Origin: Cellulosimicrobium terreum
GTDB lineage: Bacteria > Actinomycetota > Actinomycetes > Actinomycetales > Cellulomonadaceae
Direction: 5' to 3'
Assembly: GCA_014803435.1 (NCBI GenBank)
Contig: JACYFD010000001.1
Location: 372,001-436,000 of the forward strand
Length of the DNA: 64,000 nucleotides
Numbering within the stretch: position 1 is the stretch's first letter; each line of letters starts with the position of its first letter. The notes below the pieces were generated by a model. The model worked only from the letters and a program-made list of their open reading frames with translations. It did no database searches and was not told where the DNA came from. The position numbers and the translations under genes are program-made. Of the stretch, positions 56,179-64,000 are shown in pieces.

Positions 56179-57267
56179 ATGACGACAACTGGCACGCGGC
56201 TCCTCGTCCTCGGCGGCTCCGACTTCGTCGGGCGCGCGGTCGTCGACGACGCGCTCGACCGCGGCTGGGACGTGACCGTCCTCAACCGCGGGACCGCACC
56301 GCTGCCCGACGCCGTCCGCCAGCTCGTCGGCGACCGCACCCGGCCGGAGGGGCTGGACGCGCTGCGCGCGGCGGACGACGGCGTCGCGGGCTGGGACGTC
56401 GTCGTCGACACGTGGTCCTGGGCGCCCGCTGCGGTCCGGGACGCCGCGCGGCTGCTCGCCGACCGGCTCTCCGGGGACGGACGGTACGTCTACGTCTCGT
56501 CACGGTCGGTCTACGTGCCGTGGCCGCCGCGGGGGGCCGACGAGTCCGCGCCGCTCGTCGAGGGCGACCCGGACGACGAGGGTCACGACGACTACGCGCG
56601 CGCCAAGCGCGGCGGCGAGGTCGCGGTGGCCGAGGCGCTCGGGGAACGGGCGCTCGTGCTGCGCCCGGGGCTGATCCTCGGGCCGCGCGAGAACGTCGGG
56701 CGACTGCCGTGGTGGCTGCACCGCACCGCGCGCGGCGGGCGGGTGCTCGCACCGGGACCCGCCGAGCTGCCCCTGCAGTACGTGGACGCGCGCGACCTCG
56801 CCGCGTTCGCGCTCGACGCGGCGCTCGCGGGCGCGACCGGACCGGTCGACGTCGTCTCGGCGCCCGGTCATGCGACGATGCACGACCTGCTCGCCTCGTG
56901 CGTCGCCGTGACGGCGGCGGCGTCCGGGGCTGCCGGGGCGCCGCCGGCCGAGCTCGTCTGGGTCGACCCCGAGGTGGTCGAGCGCGTCGGGATCGAGGGG
57001 TGGACGCAGCTGCCGGTCTGGCTCCCGCCGGGCGAGCTGCACGACGCGTTGCACGGCTCGGACACCTCGTACGCGTTCACGCTCGGGCTGCGCACGCGTG
57101 ACGTCCGCGAGACCGTGCACGACACCTGGGCGTGGCTCACCGAGCTCGACCACGCCGGCGAGGAGACGCCGCAGCGCGCCGACCGGCCCGGCGTCGGGCT
57201 CCCGCCGGAGCTGGAGGAGGAGGCGCTGGACCTCGCGAGCGCCGATCCCGTGACGCCGGCGCCCTGA
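56179..57267 (+). CDS. NAD-dependent epimerase/reductase-family protein (extended SDR-like)
   Basis: 362 residues. The Rossmann start reads RLLVLGGSDFVGRAVVDDAL and continues VTVLNRGTAPLPDAV. The segment YVYVSSRSVYV has the conserved serine, followed by DDYARAKRGGEVAVAEALGE, where Tyr and Lys match the catalytic Y-x-x-x-K. LRPGLILGPRENVGRLPWWL and PLQYVDARDLAAFALDAA are typical of the extended SDR/isoflavone-reductase-like group. The substrate is unknown. The acidic C-terminal tail is probably disordered. A strong hairpin follows. Confidence 0.88.
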   Translation: MTTTGTRLLVLGGSDFVGRAVVDDALDRGWDVTVLNRGTAPLPDAVRQLVGDRTRPEGLDALRAADDGVAGWDVVVDTWSWAPAAVRDAARLLADRLSGDGRYVYVSSRSVYVPWPPRGADESAPLVEGDPDDEGHDDYARAKRGGEVAVAEALGERALVLRPGLILGPRENVGRLPWWLHRTARGGRVLAPGPAELPLQYVDARDLAAFALDAALAGATGPVDVVSAPGHATMHDLLASCVAVTAAASGAAGAPPAELVWVDPEVVERVGIEGWTQLPVWLPPGELHDALHGSDTSYAFTLGLRTRDVRETVHDTWAWLTELDHAGEETPQRADRPGVGLPPELEEEALDLASADPVTPAP

Positions 57268-57287
57268 TCACCGACCGGCGAGAACGC

Positions 57288-57325
57288 GATCAGCGGCCGT
57301 CTCTCGCAGGAGACGGCCGCTGATC
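57288..57325. terminator. Perfect 16-bp hairpin between convergent genes
   Basis: GATCAGCGGCCGTCTC (57288-57303) and its complement (57310-57325) with loop TCGCAG, between the epimerase and the two-TM protein gene. Confidence 0.88.
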
Positions 57326-57350
57326 AGGTGCTCGCGAGGTGGCGAGGAGG

Positions 57351-57650
57351 TCAGTAGGTCGTGACCTCGCCGCTCGCCACGAGGGCGACGGCCGCGATGA
57401 TGTAGATGACCCAGAAGACGGTCCACAGCGACGTGAAGACGATGCTGAGGATGAAGCCCCACTTCGCGAGCTGGTTGTCGAACCCGGCCTCGCGGCTCTT
57501 CTTCTTCGCGATGGCGCTCACGATGATGCCCGCGACCGCGCAGACGAACGCGAGGACGAAGCCGACGATCCCGAGGGTCTTGCCCGGGTCCTCGACGGGG
57601 GCGCCGGTGTAGGCGGGGGCCGGAGGGGCGGAACCGTACTGCTGGCTCAT
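57351..57650 (-). CDS. Small two-TM protein with Pro-rich N-terminus
   Basis: 99 residues. A Gln/Pro/Ala-rich cytoplasmic start (MSQQYGSAPPAPAYTGAP) precedes two membrane helices (LGIVGFVLAFVCAVAGIIVS and FTSLWTVFWVIYIIAAVALV) separated by a basic loop, AIAKKKSREAGFDNQLAKWG. It resembles CD225/DUF4190-type small membrane proteins of actinobacteria with unknown function. The ATG at 57650 begins the conserved start. Confidence 0.8.
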   Translation of the reverse strand: MSQQYGSAPPAPAYTGAPVEDPGKTLGIVGFVLAFVCAVAGIIVSAIAKKKSREAGFDNQLAKWGFILSIVFTSLWTVFWVIYIIAAVALVASGEVTTY

Positions 57651-57832
57651 GAGATCTCTGCTTTCTGGTGGGGCCGACGTCGCGTCGTGTCCGAACGGTC
57701 GCGCGTGCGATTGCCGCGCGTGCGGGGCTCATTGTGGGCCACGCACGGCACGTCTGAACAGGGGGAGAAGTCCCCGGTCTCACGAGACAGGGGATATGTC
57801 AGACCTTCCGCCCGTTCCGGTCTCCTCGCAGC

Positions 57833-59455
57833 TCAGTCCCGTGGCACGTCGGTCGGTGCGTAGACCCGCAGCGCGGCCCGGCGCACGGTCAGCCGCACGG
57901 TGGTGCCCGGCGTCGCGGCGTCGTCGAGAGCCAGGGTCTCCCCGTCGTGGGCGAGGACGACCGCGACCGCGCCCCGCCCGGGGAGGCGCAGCTCCAGCGC
58001 CGGCACCGCCGTCGCGTCGACGACGAGATGGTGCCGGACCCCGGGCACGTTCCGGGCGAGGCGGGTCCCGGGGTCTCCGGCCGCGACCTCGAGGAACGTC
58101 CGTAGCCGGCTCGCGCTGCGTTCCGCGCGGGCGGTGCGGACGTCGAGCACGCCGTCGTCGAGCCGCCGTCGCTCGACGGGCGCGAGGCTCTGCGGGTAGT
58201 AGCGGTTGACCCCGGCGAACAGGGACCAGTACTCGCCCGGACCCGTCCCGTCGGGCGTCTCCGCGCCGGAGGTGGTGACGTCCATCCGCACCCGGCGCGC
58301 CCGGCGCAGCACGCGCGCCGCGGCGAGCGCGGCAGCCGGCCACTTCCCGAGCCGGTGCTCGAACCGCTCGCGCTCGGACACCAGCTCGGGGTACACCCCC
58401 ACCGAGAACGTGTTGAGCACCGTGCGCGACGAACCGGTGCCCTCGTCGCCCGCGAGGATCTCGAGGTCGGCCACGTCGACGTGGACCCCGGTCCCGGACC
58501 GGACCGCCGCGAGGGCCGTCGCCGTCGACGCGAGTCCCGCGGCCCTGGCGAAGTGGTTGAGCGTGCCGCCCGGGAGCACGACGAGCGGCAGGTCGTGCGC
58601 GCGGGCGGCGTCCGCGGCGGTCGCCACGGTCCCGTCGCCACCGCTGATTCCCAGCGCCCGTGCTCCGGCCTCTGCCGCGGCGTCGAACAGCCCGCGCAGG
58701 TCGTCACCCTCGGCGAGGACGTGCAGGTCCGCGGCGGGGAGGCCGGACCGGACCACCTCGACCGGGTCCTCCTTGAGCATCCGGCCCGAGCCCGCTGCCG
58801 GGTTCACGACGACGAACAGCCCGGCGCCGTCGGGCAGCGCGGGCACGTCCGCGGGCGGACCCGCGGGGACGTCCGGCCGGGGGCCGGTCCCTCGCGGGAC
58901 CAGGGCACGCCCGACGAGCGCGACCCCGGTCCCGAGCACGACGCCGGCGACGACGTCGGAGAGCCAGTGCGACCCCGTGTGCAGGCGCGAGTACGCAACA
59001 CCCGCGGCGAGGGGCGAGAGCGCGAGGCCGAGCGCGGGCCACTCGATCGCGACGCCGGTCACGAACGCGGCTGCCGACGCGGAGTGGCCGGACGGGAAGG
59101 AGGGTGACGTCGGCGGGTTCGCGAGGCGGCGCCAGAGGGGGAGAGGATCGACCGTCGGGCGGTCACCGCCGAACACGACCTTGCCGACGACGTTCGCGAG
59201 GGCGCTCGCCCCGAGCAGGGAGAGGTAGCCCCGGGTCGCCGCCTCCCGACCGTGGCTCCCGGTCGCGGCGAGCGCGAGCCCGGCGCCTGCCCACAGGACG
59301 CCGTGGTCCGCGGCCCGCGACAGCCGGGCGATCGCGGCGTCGCTGCGCTCGCCGAACGTACGGCGGTTGGTCCAGCCGTTCACCCTGCGGTCGAGCCGTG
59401 CGAGCGCGGGGGACGCCTCGTGCGGCTTGACGAGGCCGGCCACGCGACGCAGCAC
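57833..59455 (-). CDS. PAP2 phosphatase-diacylglycerol kinase fusion
   Basis: 540 residues. The N-terminal half is a membrane PAP2 phosphatase with all three motifs: Lys92...Arg99-Pro100 (KVVFGGDRP), PSGHS (121-125) and SR...H...D (156-167, SRLHTGSHWLSD). The C-terminal half is a diacylglycerol/lipid kinase with NPAAGSG (218-224) and GGDGT (272-276). One protein that dephosphorylates and phosphorylates lipids suggests a role in membrane lipid or polyprenyl phosphate recycling. The direction in the cell is unknown. The secreted helical protein gene ends 2 bases before it, so they are one transcript. Confidence 0.93.
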   Translation of the reverse strand: MLRRVAGLVKPHEASPALARLDRRVNGWTNRRTFGERSDAAIARLSRAADHGVLWAGAGLALAATGSHGREAATRGYLSLLGASALANVVGKVVFGGDRPTVDPLPLWRRLANPPTSPSFPSGHSASAAAFVTGVAIEWPALGLALSPLAAGVAYSRLHTGSHWLSDVVAGVVLGTGVALVGRALVPRGTGPRPDVPAGPPADVPALPDGAGLFVVVNPAAGSGRMLKEDPVEVVRSGLPAADLHVLAEGDDLRGLFDAAAEAGARALGISGGDGTVATAADAARAHDLPLVVLPGGTLNHFARAAGLASTATALAAVRSGTGVHVDVADLEILAGDEGTGSSRTVLNTFSVGVYPELVSERERFEHRLGKWPAAALAAARVLRRARRVRMDVTTSGAETPDGTGPGEYWSLFAGVNRYYPQSLAPVERRRLDDGVLDVRTARAERSASRLRTFLEVAAGDPGTRLARNVPGVRHHLVVDATAVPALELRLPGRGAVAVVLAHDGETLALDDAATPGTTVRLTVRRAALRVYAPTDVPRD

Positions 59456-59457
59456 GG

Positions 59458-59970
59458 TCAGCCCGAGGCCCGGTCCGTCTCGCCCCGGAGCTCGTCGACG
59501 TGCACCTGGAGCCGCTCGAGCGCGACCGCGACGCCCTCGCCGGCGTCGTGCGCGAGGTCGGTGACGTGGCGGAGCTGGGCGGCCGCGGCGTCGAGGGCGA
59601 CCTGGGCGTCCGCCAGTGCGACGGTCGCGCGTCCGTCGGCCGCCTCCTCCGGGTCAGCGGCACGCTCGAGAGCGGCCCTGGCCTCGTCCGTCGCGGCGAC
59701 GACCGACTCGACGGCGTCCGACACGTCGTTGCGGAGCACGGCGTGCAGGACGGACAGGTGGGACTCGACGCGCTCGACGTCGTCGCCGATGGTCTCGGTC
59801 TGGACCTGGGCGTCGGCGATGAGCTGCTGGACGTCGGCTGCGGCCGCGGTGGCACCGAGGGGGAGCATCATGGCGAGGGCGAGCAGGCTCGCGGCGGCGA
59901 AGCGGCCGGGCGTCCGGCTCCGCGGCGTCGTCGCCGACAGGATGGGCCTGCCGCACGTCCTCGATGACAT
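59458..59970 (-). CDS. Secreted alpha-helical protein of unknown function
   Basis: 170 residues. The signal peptide is residues 1 to about 46 (FAAASLLALAMMLPLGATAA). The mature part is almost all amphipathic helix and probably a coiled coil: VQQLIADAQVQTETIGDDVE, RVESHLSVLHAVLRNDVSDA and ALERLQVHVDELRGETD. No family is recognised. It is encoded just before the PAP2-DAGK gene with a 2-base gap, so it is probably translated together with it. Confidence 0.75.
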   Translation of the reverse strand: MSSRTCGRPILSATTPRSRTPGRFAAASLLALAMMLPLGATAAAADVQQLIADAQVQTETIGDDVERVESHLSVLHAVLRNDVSDAVESVVAATDEARAALERAADPEEAADGRATVALADAQVALDAAAAQLRHVTDLAHDAGEGVAVALERLQVHVDELRGETDRASG

Positions 59971-60059
59971 GCCGCTCAGTCTGCGGGGCGTTCCTGAGAA
60001 GCACCAGGGAATCGAGGGCTGAACTGTGGAGATTTCGCACACAGCGTGAACCGGGACGG

Positions 60060-60932
60060 TCAGGCGGGCTGCACGCGGCGGCGTCGGGCCCGGGAGATCC
60101 GCGACGCCACGAGGCCGTGGCGAGGACCGAACAGGTACGCGACGGTGAACGCGAGGCCCAGCGTGACGACGACCGTCCCGCCGGTCGCCGTGTCGAGCCA
60201 GTAGCTCGCGTACACCCCGACGACCCCGCACGCGGCCGCGACGAGCGGGGAGATCCACAGCATCTGCGAGAACCGGTCGGTCAGCAGGTAGGCCGTCGCA
60301 CCCGGCGTGATGAGCAGCGCCACGACGAGCACCACGCCCACCGCCTGGAGCGCGACGACGACGGTCAGCGCGAGCAGGCCGAGCAGGAGCGCGCCGAGGC
60401 GTCGTGGGGAGAGCCCGATCGCGTGCGCGTGCACGGGGTCGAACGCGTAGAGCGTCAGGTCGCGACGCTTGAGCACGACGACCGCCAGCGTCACCGCACC
60501 GAGCGCGAGGACCTGCACGAGGTCGGTGCGAGAGACGCCGAGCAGGTTGCCGAACAGGATGTGGTTGAGGTCGATCTGGCTGGGCGTCACGGAGATCAGG
60601 ACGAGCCCGAGCGCGAACAGCGTCGTGAACACCACGCCGATGGCCGCGTCCTCCTTGACGCGGCTCGTGTCCCGCACCGCGCCGATGAGCGTGACCGCGA
60701 GCAGCCCGAACAGCAGCGCGCCGAGCGCGAACGGCGCCCCGAGCACGTACGCGAGCACGACGCCGGGCAGCACCGCGTGGGACACGGCGTCGCCCATGAG
60801 CGACCAGCCGACCAGCACCAGCCAGCACGACAGCACCCCGCACACGACGCCCGCGACGACCGTGACGGCGAGCGCTGTCCGCATGAACTCGAACGACAGC
60901 GGGAAGACGAGGACGTCGAGGATGTCGGTCAT
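60060..60932 (-). CDS. Metal ABC importer permease (Mn/Fe-type)
   Basis: 290 residues with about eight membrane helices of the ZnuB/MntB/SitC group. It opens VFPLSFEFMRTALAVTVVAG and has the conserved MGDAVSHAVLPGVVLAYVLG, SRVKEDAAIGVVFTTLFALG and AFDPVHAHAIGLSPRRLG. With the ATPase (4-bp ATGA overlap at 60929-60932) and the binding protein it forms one transport system. The gene order is binding protein, ATPase, permease. Confidence 0.95.
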   Translation of the reverse strand: MTDILDVLVFPLSFEFMRTALAVTVVAGVVCGVLSCWLVLVGWSLMGDAVSHAVLPGVVLAYVLGAPFALGALLFGLLAVTLIGAVRDTSRVKEDAAIGVVFTTLFALGLVLISVTPSQIDLNHILFGNLLGVSRTDLVQVLALGAVTLAVVVLKRRDLTLYAFDPVHAHAIGLSPRRLGALLLGLLALTVVVALQAVGVVLVVALLITPGATAYLLTDRFSQMLWISPLVAAACGVVGVYASYWLDTATGGTVVVTLGLAFTVAYLFGPRHGLVASRISRARRRRVQPA

Positions 60933-61675
60933 CCCGCCTCCCGGGCGCGGTGGGTGACGTCGACGCCGAACGCGAGCGCGAGGTTCTCGGGGCGCAGCAC
61001 CTCGGCGGGGCTCGCGTGCAGCAGGACGCGCTGCTGCAGGAGCACGGCCTCGTCGGCGAGGTCGGGCAGTCCGTGCAGGTCGTGCGTCGAGACGAGGACG
61101 GTGGCGCCGTCGGCGGCGAGCTCGCGCAGGAGCGCGGTGATCGTCGCCTCGGAGCGCTTGTCCACCCCGGCGAACGGCTCGTCGAGCAGGAGGATCGTCG
61201 CGCCCTGGGCGAGGCCGCGGGCGACGAACGCGCGTTTGCGCTGCCCGCCGGACAGGGCCCCGACCTGCCGGTCCGCGAGGTCCGTGAGCCCGACGCGGTC
61301 GAGCGCATGGTCGACGGCGGCCCGGTCCGCGGGGCGCGCGCGGCGCGTGAACCCCTGGTACCCGTAGCGGCCCGTCATGACGACGTCGCGCACGCTGAGC
61401 GGGAACCCCCAGTCGACGTCCTCGCTCTGCGGCACGTACCCCACGGCCTGGGCGCGACGCGCGCGGGCGGGGGGTGCGCCGTCGAGCAGGACGGTGCCCC
61501 GGTCGGGGCGGACCATGCCCATGACCGCCTTGAAGAGGGTCGACTTGCCGGAGCCGTTCATGCCGACGAGCCCGCACACGGTGCCGTGGCTGAGCGTGAC
61601 GGTGGCGTCGTCGAGCGCGAGGACGTCGCCGTAGCGGACGGTCAGCCCGCGGACGTCGACAGCCGACGCCGTCAC
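60929..61675 (-). CDS. Metal ABC importer ATP-binding protein
   Basis: 248 residues from a GTG start that overlaps the binding-protein stop (GTGA at 61672-61675). Walker A is VGMNGSGKSTLFKAVMG, the signature ALSGGQRKRAFVARGLAQGA and Walker B ILLLDEPFAGVDKRSEATIT. The Q-loop segment reads VGYVPQSEDVDWGFPLSVRD, typical of Mn/Zn/Fe-importer ATPases. It ends with the motif ENLALAFGVDVTHRAREAG found in this family. Confidence 0.95.
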   Translation of the reverse strand: MTASAVDVRGLTVRYGDVLALDDATVTLSHGTVCGLVGMNGSGKSTLFKAVMGMVRPDRGTVLLDGAPPARARRAQAVGYVPQSEDVDWGFPLSVRDVVMTGRYGYQGFTRRARPADRAAVDHALDRVGLTDLADRQVGALSGGQRKRAFVARGLAQGATILLLDEPFAGVDKRSEATITALLRELAADGATVLVSTHDLHGLPDLADEAVLLQQRVLLHASPAEVLRPENLALAFGVDVTHRAREAG

Positions 61676-62634
61676 CGTGGGTCCGCTCCGGTCAGGCCCG
61701 TGACGATGGTGTCGACGTCGTGGCGCAACAGGTCGAGATAGGTGGGGACGGGGCCGTCGGGAGCGGAGAGCGAGTCGACGTACAGCGTCCCGCCGAACGT
61801 CGTGCCGGTCTCGGCCACCACCTGCCGCATCGCCTCGTCGGACACCGTGGACTCGCAGAACACGGCGGGCACGGCGTCGGACTCGACCCGCTCGATCGTG
61901 GCGACGACCTGCTGCGGGGTCGCCTGCTGCTCGGCGTTGACGGCCCAGAGGTACTGCTCGTCGAGCCCGGCGTCGCGCGCGAGGTAGGAGAAGGCGCCCT
62001 CGCACGTGACGAGGACGCGGTGCTCGGGCGGGAGCGCGTCGAGGGCGCCCGTCAGGTCGTCCTGGACGCCCGCGAGCTCGGCGGAGTAGCCCGCGGCGGC
62101 GGCGCGGAAGTCGTCGGCGTGCGCGGGATCCAGCTCGGCGAACGCGTCGGCCATGTTCTGCACATAGGCCTGGCCGTTCACGGGGGACATCCACGCGTGC
62201 GGGTTCGCGAGGCCCTGGTACGCCTCTGCGGTGTCGTCGCCCAGCGCGACGGTCGCGACCCCCTCGCTCACGACGACGTGCGGCACGTCCAGCCCGCCGA
62301 CGAACCGGTCGAACCACGCCTCCAGGCCGAGCCCGTTGTCGAGGATCAGGTCCGCCTCGGCGGCCCGGCGCAGGTCGCCCGGGGTCGGCTCGTACCCGTG
62401 GATCTCGGCGCCGACCTTGGTGATCGACTCGACGCGCAGGTGGTCGCCCGCGACGTTGCGGGCCATGTCGGCGAGCACCGTGAACGTGGTGAGGACGACG
62501 GGACGGTCGTCGTCGGGCGAAGGGGCCGAGCTCGCGTCCCCGAGCGCGCAGGCTGCGAGCGCCAGCAGCGCGAGACCGCCCGCGAGGGCGGCGCGAGGGC
62601 GTCTACCGGTGCTCCGGATCCGAAAGTTCGGCAC
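61672..62634 (-). CDS. Mn/Fe-type metal ABC importer binding lipoprotein
   Basis: 320 residues. The lipobox is LALAAC (Cys29), so it is lipid anchored. Metal ligands by comparison with PsaA/TroA: His79 (IHGYEP), His146 (PHAWMSP), Glu212 (VTCEGAFSYLARD) and Asp287 (YVDSLS). Glu in the third position (PsaA-like EGxF) points to Mn or Fe, because zinc-specific ZnuA proteins have His there. It captures the metal outside the membrane for the permease and ATPase encoded downstream. GTG 62634 lies within the operator palindrome, so translation is probably leaderless. Some longer frames add MRHGWARLFG. Confidence 0.92.
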   Translation of the reverse strand: MPNFRIRSTGRRPRAALAGGLALLALAACALGDASSAPSPDDDRPVVLTTFTVLADMARNVAGDHLRVESITKVGAEIHGYEPTPGDLRRAAEADLILDNGLGLEAWFDRFVGGLDVPHVVVSEGVATVALGDDTAEAYQGLANPHAWMSPVNGQAYVQNMADAFAELDPAHADDFRAAAAGYSAELAGVQDDLTGALDALPPEHRVLVTCEGAFSYLARDAGLDEQYLWAVNAEQQATPQQVVATIERVESDAVPAVFCESTVSDEAMRQVVAETGTTFGGTLYVDSLSAPDGPVPTYLDLLRHDVDTIVTGLTGADPR

Positions 62635-62647
62635 ACCGAACAATCTA
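62626..62647 (-). promoter_or_regulatory. Metal-repressor operator candidate and -10 of the Mn/Fe importer
   Basis: GTTCGG-CACA-CCGAAC (62626-62641, perfect 6-bp arms) directly follows TAGATT (62647-62642), a good -10. The GTG start at 62634 falls about eight bases past the -10, so the mRNA is probably leaderless. The palindrome covers the start site, as DtxR/MntR-type boxes do. A weak -35 (TCGACG, about 62671-62666) lies 18 bases upstream. Confidence 0.6.
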
Positions 62648-62798
62648 GCCCAGCCGTGTCGCACGCGTCGACCACGGCCGGGACTCGCAGCGGTTCGCTG
62701 TGACCCGTATCACCGTGGGGCGCTCCCCGCTCTTGTCAGGCAACAGCACGCACCGACGCGCCCGGATCGGCCGGACGCCTCCGAGAAGGAGTACTGCC

Positions 62799-64000
62799 GT
62801 GGCACTCGTCGCTCCAGAGATGTTGCTGAACTCCATGATGGGCAAGGTCTACGACGTCCTCACGAACGGTGACGACACCGTCCCGCGCAGCGAGGAGTTC
62901 TTCTTCTCGTGGGCGACGCCCGGGATCCCGCTCGAGCCCGAGGACGTCCGCTTCCTCACGCAGGGCCTCACCGGCATCGCGCGGCGGCCCGACGGCGCCG
63001 ACGCGCTCCCCGCCGCACCACCGGCCGACGGCGCCGCGCCCGCGGACGGGACCGCGGCGGGCGGCATGAGCCCCGCCGACCTCGAACAGCTGCGTGCGAC
63101 CGACGCCGGCCAGCTGCTCGTCCAGGCGGAGGCGTTCGCCCGGCTCCTCGACTTCGTGCCCGACCCGGCGGCGACGGTCAACGACCAGTTCGCGACCCTG
63201 CAGGTCAAGAACGACAAGGGCGGGCTCTCGGAGAACTACGAGTACCTCCTCGACATGAGCCAGGTCGCCGCGTCCGAGCTGGACGAGGCGACCAAGGCGA
63301 ACGTCGTCCGCCTCACCGGGCTGCTGCAGAAGGTCGTGAAGCAGACCGACATCATCACGGGCGAGGAGACGGAGCTCGTGCAGCCGAGCGACCTCGTCAC
63401 CGCCTACAACGCGGGCCTCGAACGCTACGAGAGCGCAGCCCTCGCGTACAACACGGCGCGCATCGACGCACTCGCCGCGACGAACCAGCGGGCGGTGCAG
63501 AACTGGGCGATCAACGCGCCCATCCTGCGCAACCGGGTCAAGGCGGCCATGGCGTCGTGGGTGAGCGAGGGGCACAAGAACGACTACGAGAAGATCGCGG
63601 CGTTCCTCGACCAGGTGCAGCGCCGCGACCTGTCGCTCCTCAAGGCGCGCTACCGCGACGACCTCGACAAGGCGAAGCTCACCGGCGCCGTCTCGGGCAG
63701 CGACTTCTACTACACGTCGGTCGTGCCGGGGAACTTCCTCACGGCGTCGGGGTGGACCGAGTTCACGTTCGGCTCCGGCGACTTCGCGCAGGAACGGTTC
63801 AGCAGCTACTCGCTGAAGCGGTCGTCCAGCGCGAGCGGGGGTGGCTTCTTCGGCATCTTCGGGAACGCGAAGGCGGGCACGCAGGTGGAGGGGGAGTCGG
63901 CGCGCTCGTTCCGGTTCGAGTCCGAGCAGTTCTCCATGTCGTTCCAGATCGCCCAGGTCCCGATCGTGCGGCCCTGGTTCAAGACGGCGTACCTCACGTC
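62799..64000 (+). CDS. Unrecognised protein, 3' end outside window
   Basis: 401 residues are visible from the GTG at 62799, with AAGGAG 7-8 bases upstream. It has no signal peptide. It starts MALVAPEMLLNSMMGKVYDV and is helical in residues about 85-300 (QLLVQAEAFARLLDFVPDPA; AYNAGLERYESAALAYNTAR; FLDQVQRRDLSLLKARYRDD). A Gly-rich, beta-like part follows from about 340 (SASGGGFFGIFGNAKAGTQV). The last visible stretch, QIAQVPIVRPWFKTAYLT, looks like a conserved motif. I recall similar endings in uncharacterised actinobacterial proteins, but no function. The stop is not visible. It is divergent from the Mn/Fe importer. Confidence 0.75.
   Translation, partial: MALVAPEMLLNSMMGKVYDVLTNGDDTVPRSEEFFFSWATPGIPLEPEDVRFLTQGLTGIARRPDGADALPAAPPADGAAPADGTAAGGMSPADLEQLRATDAGQLLVQAEAFARLLDFVPDPAATVNDQFATLQVKNDKGGLSENYEYLLDMSQVAASELDEATKANVVRLTGLLQKVVKQTDIITGEETELVQPSDLVTAYNAGLERYESAALAYNTARIDALAATNQRAVQNWAINAPILRNRVKAAMASWVSEGHKNDYEKIAAFLDQVQRRDLSLLKARYRDDLDKAKLTGAVSGSDFYYTSVVPGNFLTASGWTEFTFGSGDFAQERFSSYSLKRSSSASGGGFFGIFGNAKAGTQVEGESARSFRFESEQFSMSFQIAQVPIVRPWFKTAYLT

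Noticed and set aside
61672-62634. Zinc-specific binding protein
   Set aside because: The third metal ligand is Glu in an EGAF context, as in Mn/Fe proteins, not the His of ZnuA.

Overview
The window is high-GC DNA (strong third-position G/C bias, frequent GTG starts, Shine-Dalgarno sites, possible leaderless starts) from an actinobacterium. F420-type flavin enzymes, a SigE-type and an ECF41-type sigma factor, an LAxTG surface anchor and large secreted polysaccharide-active or phosphate-active enzymes suggest a Cellulomonas/Cellulosimicrobium/Isoptericola-like member of the Micrococcales. The genus is an inference. There are no rRNA or tRNA genes, CRISPR arrays, prophages or insertion sequences. 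It looks like chromosomal core and accessory DNA with compact transcription units.

Layout. 1-2.2 kb: an LLM flavin enzyme and an F420/NADP oxidoreductase run divergently from a MarR regulator, with three operator copies between them. 2.3-5.1 kb: a frameshifted small membrane gene, a SigE-type sigma factor with a membrane partner, and a small membrane protein. 5.1-9.5 kb: a P-loop kinase and a secreted GH87-type alpha-1,3-glucanase with its own promoter and operator. 9.6-14.7 kb: a sulfite-oxidase-like protein with its reductase, a TetR regulator divergent from a glycosyltransferase, and a secreted glycerophosphodiesterase. 14.7-16.3 kb: a carboxymuconolactone-decarboxylase-like gene and its ECF41 sigma factor behind an ECF41-type promoter. 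16.3-22.9 kb: DNA polymerase IV, an LLM enzyme, an MFS exporter divergent from a FadR-type regulator, L-serine deaminase and 3-methyladenine glycosylase. 23.1-27.9 kb: a three-gene unit (TPR/AAA ATPase, TPR membrane protein, unknown protein). 27.9-32.5 kb: an ArsR-led operon and a TetR-controlled drug-type ABC exporter. 32.6-38.5 kb: a membrane protein built of 7-residue repeats, an LAxTG-anchored phytase-like protein and a PspC protein. 38.5-46.9 kb: a macro domain protein, a ketoacyl synthase, a giant HrpA helicase, a lipoprotein, a FitAB-type toxin-antitoxin pair and a VOC protein. 47-57.3 kb: a 1521-residue secreted metallophosphoesterase, small enzymes, an alkylsulfatase, a siderophore-interacting protein and an epimerase. 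57.3-62.6 kb: a two-TM protein, a PAP2-DAG kinase fusion, a secreted helical protein and a Mn/Fe-type ABC importer. 62.8-64 kb: the start of an unrecognised protein that leaves the window.

The strongest non-gene signal is a dispersed 107-bp hairpin present twice, once inside the ABC exporter ATPase gene (31256-31362) and once inside hrpA (43069-43175). The two copies have identical dimensions (19-bp arms, 69-bp core) and keep both reading frames open. Their arms differ in sequence yet each is self-complementary, and an inner stem shows a compensatory pair change. A second palindrome family (three copies at 52.25-55.09 kb) and a 57-58 bp tandem duplication at the 3' end of the serine deaminase gene are further repeats. 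Several palindromic operators sit where they decide between alternative start codons.
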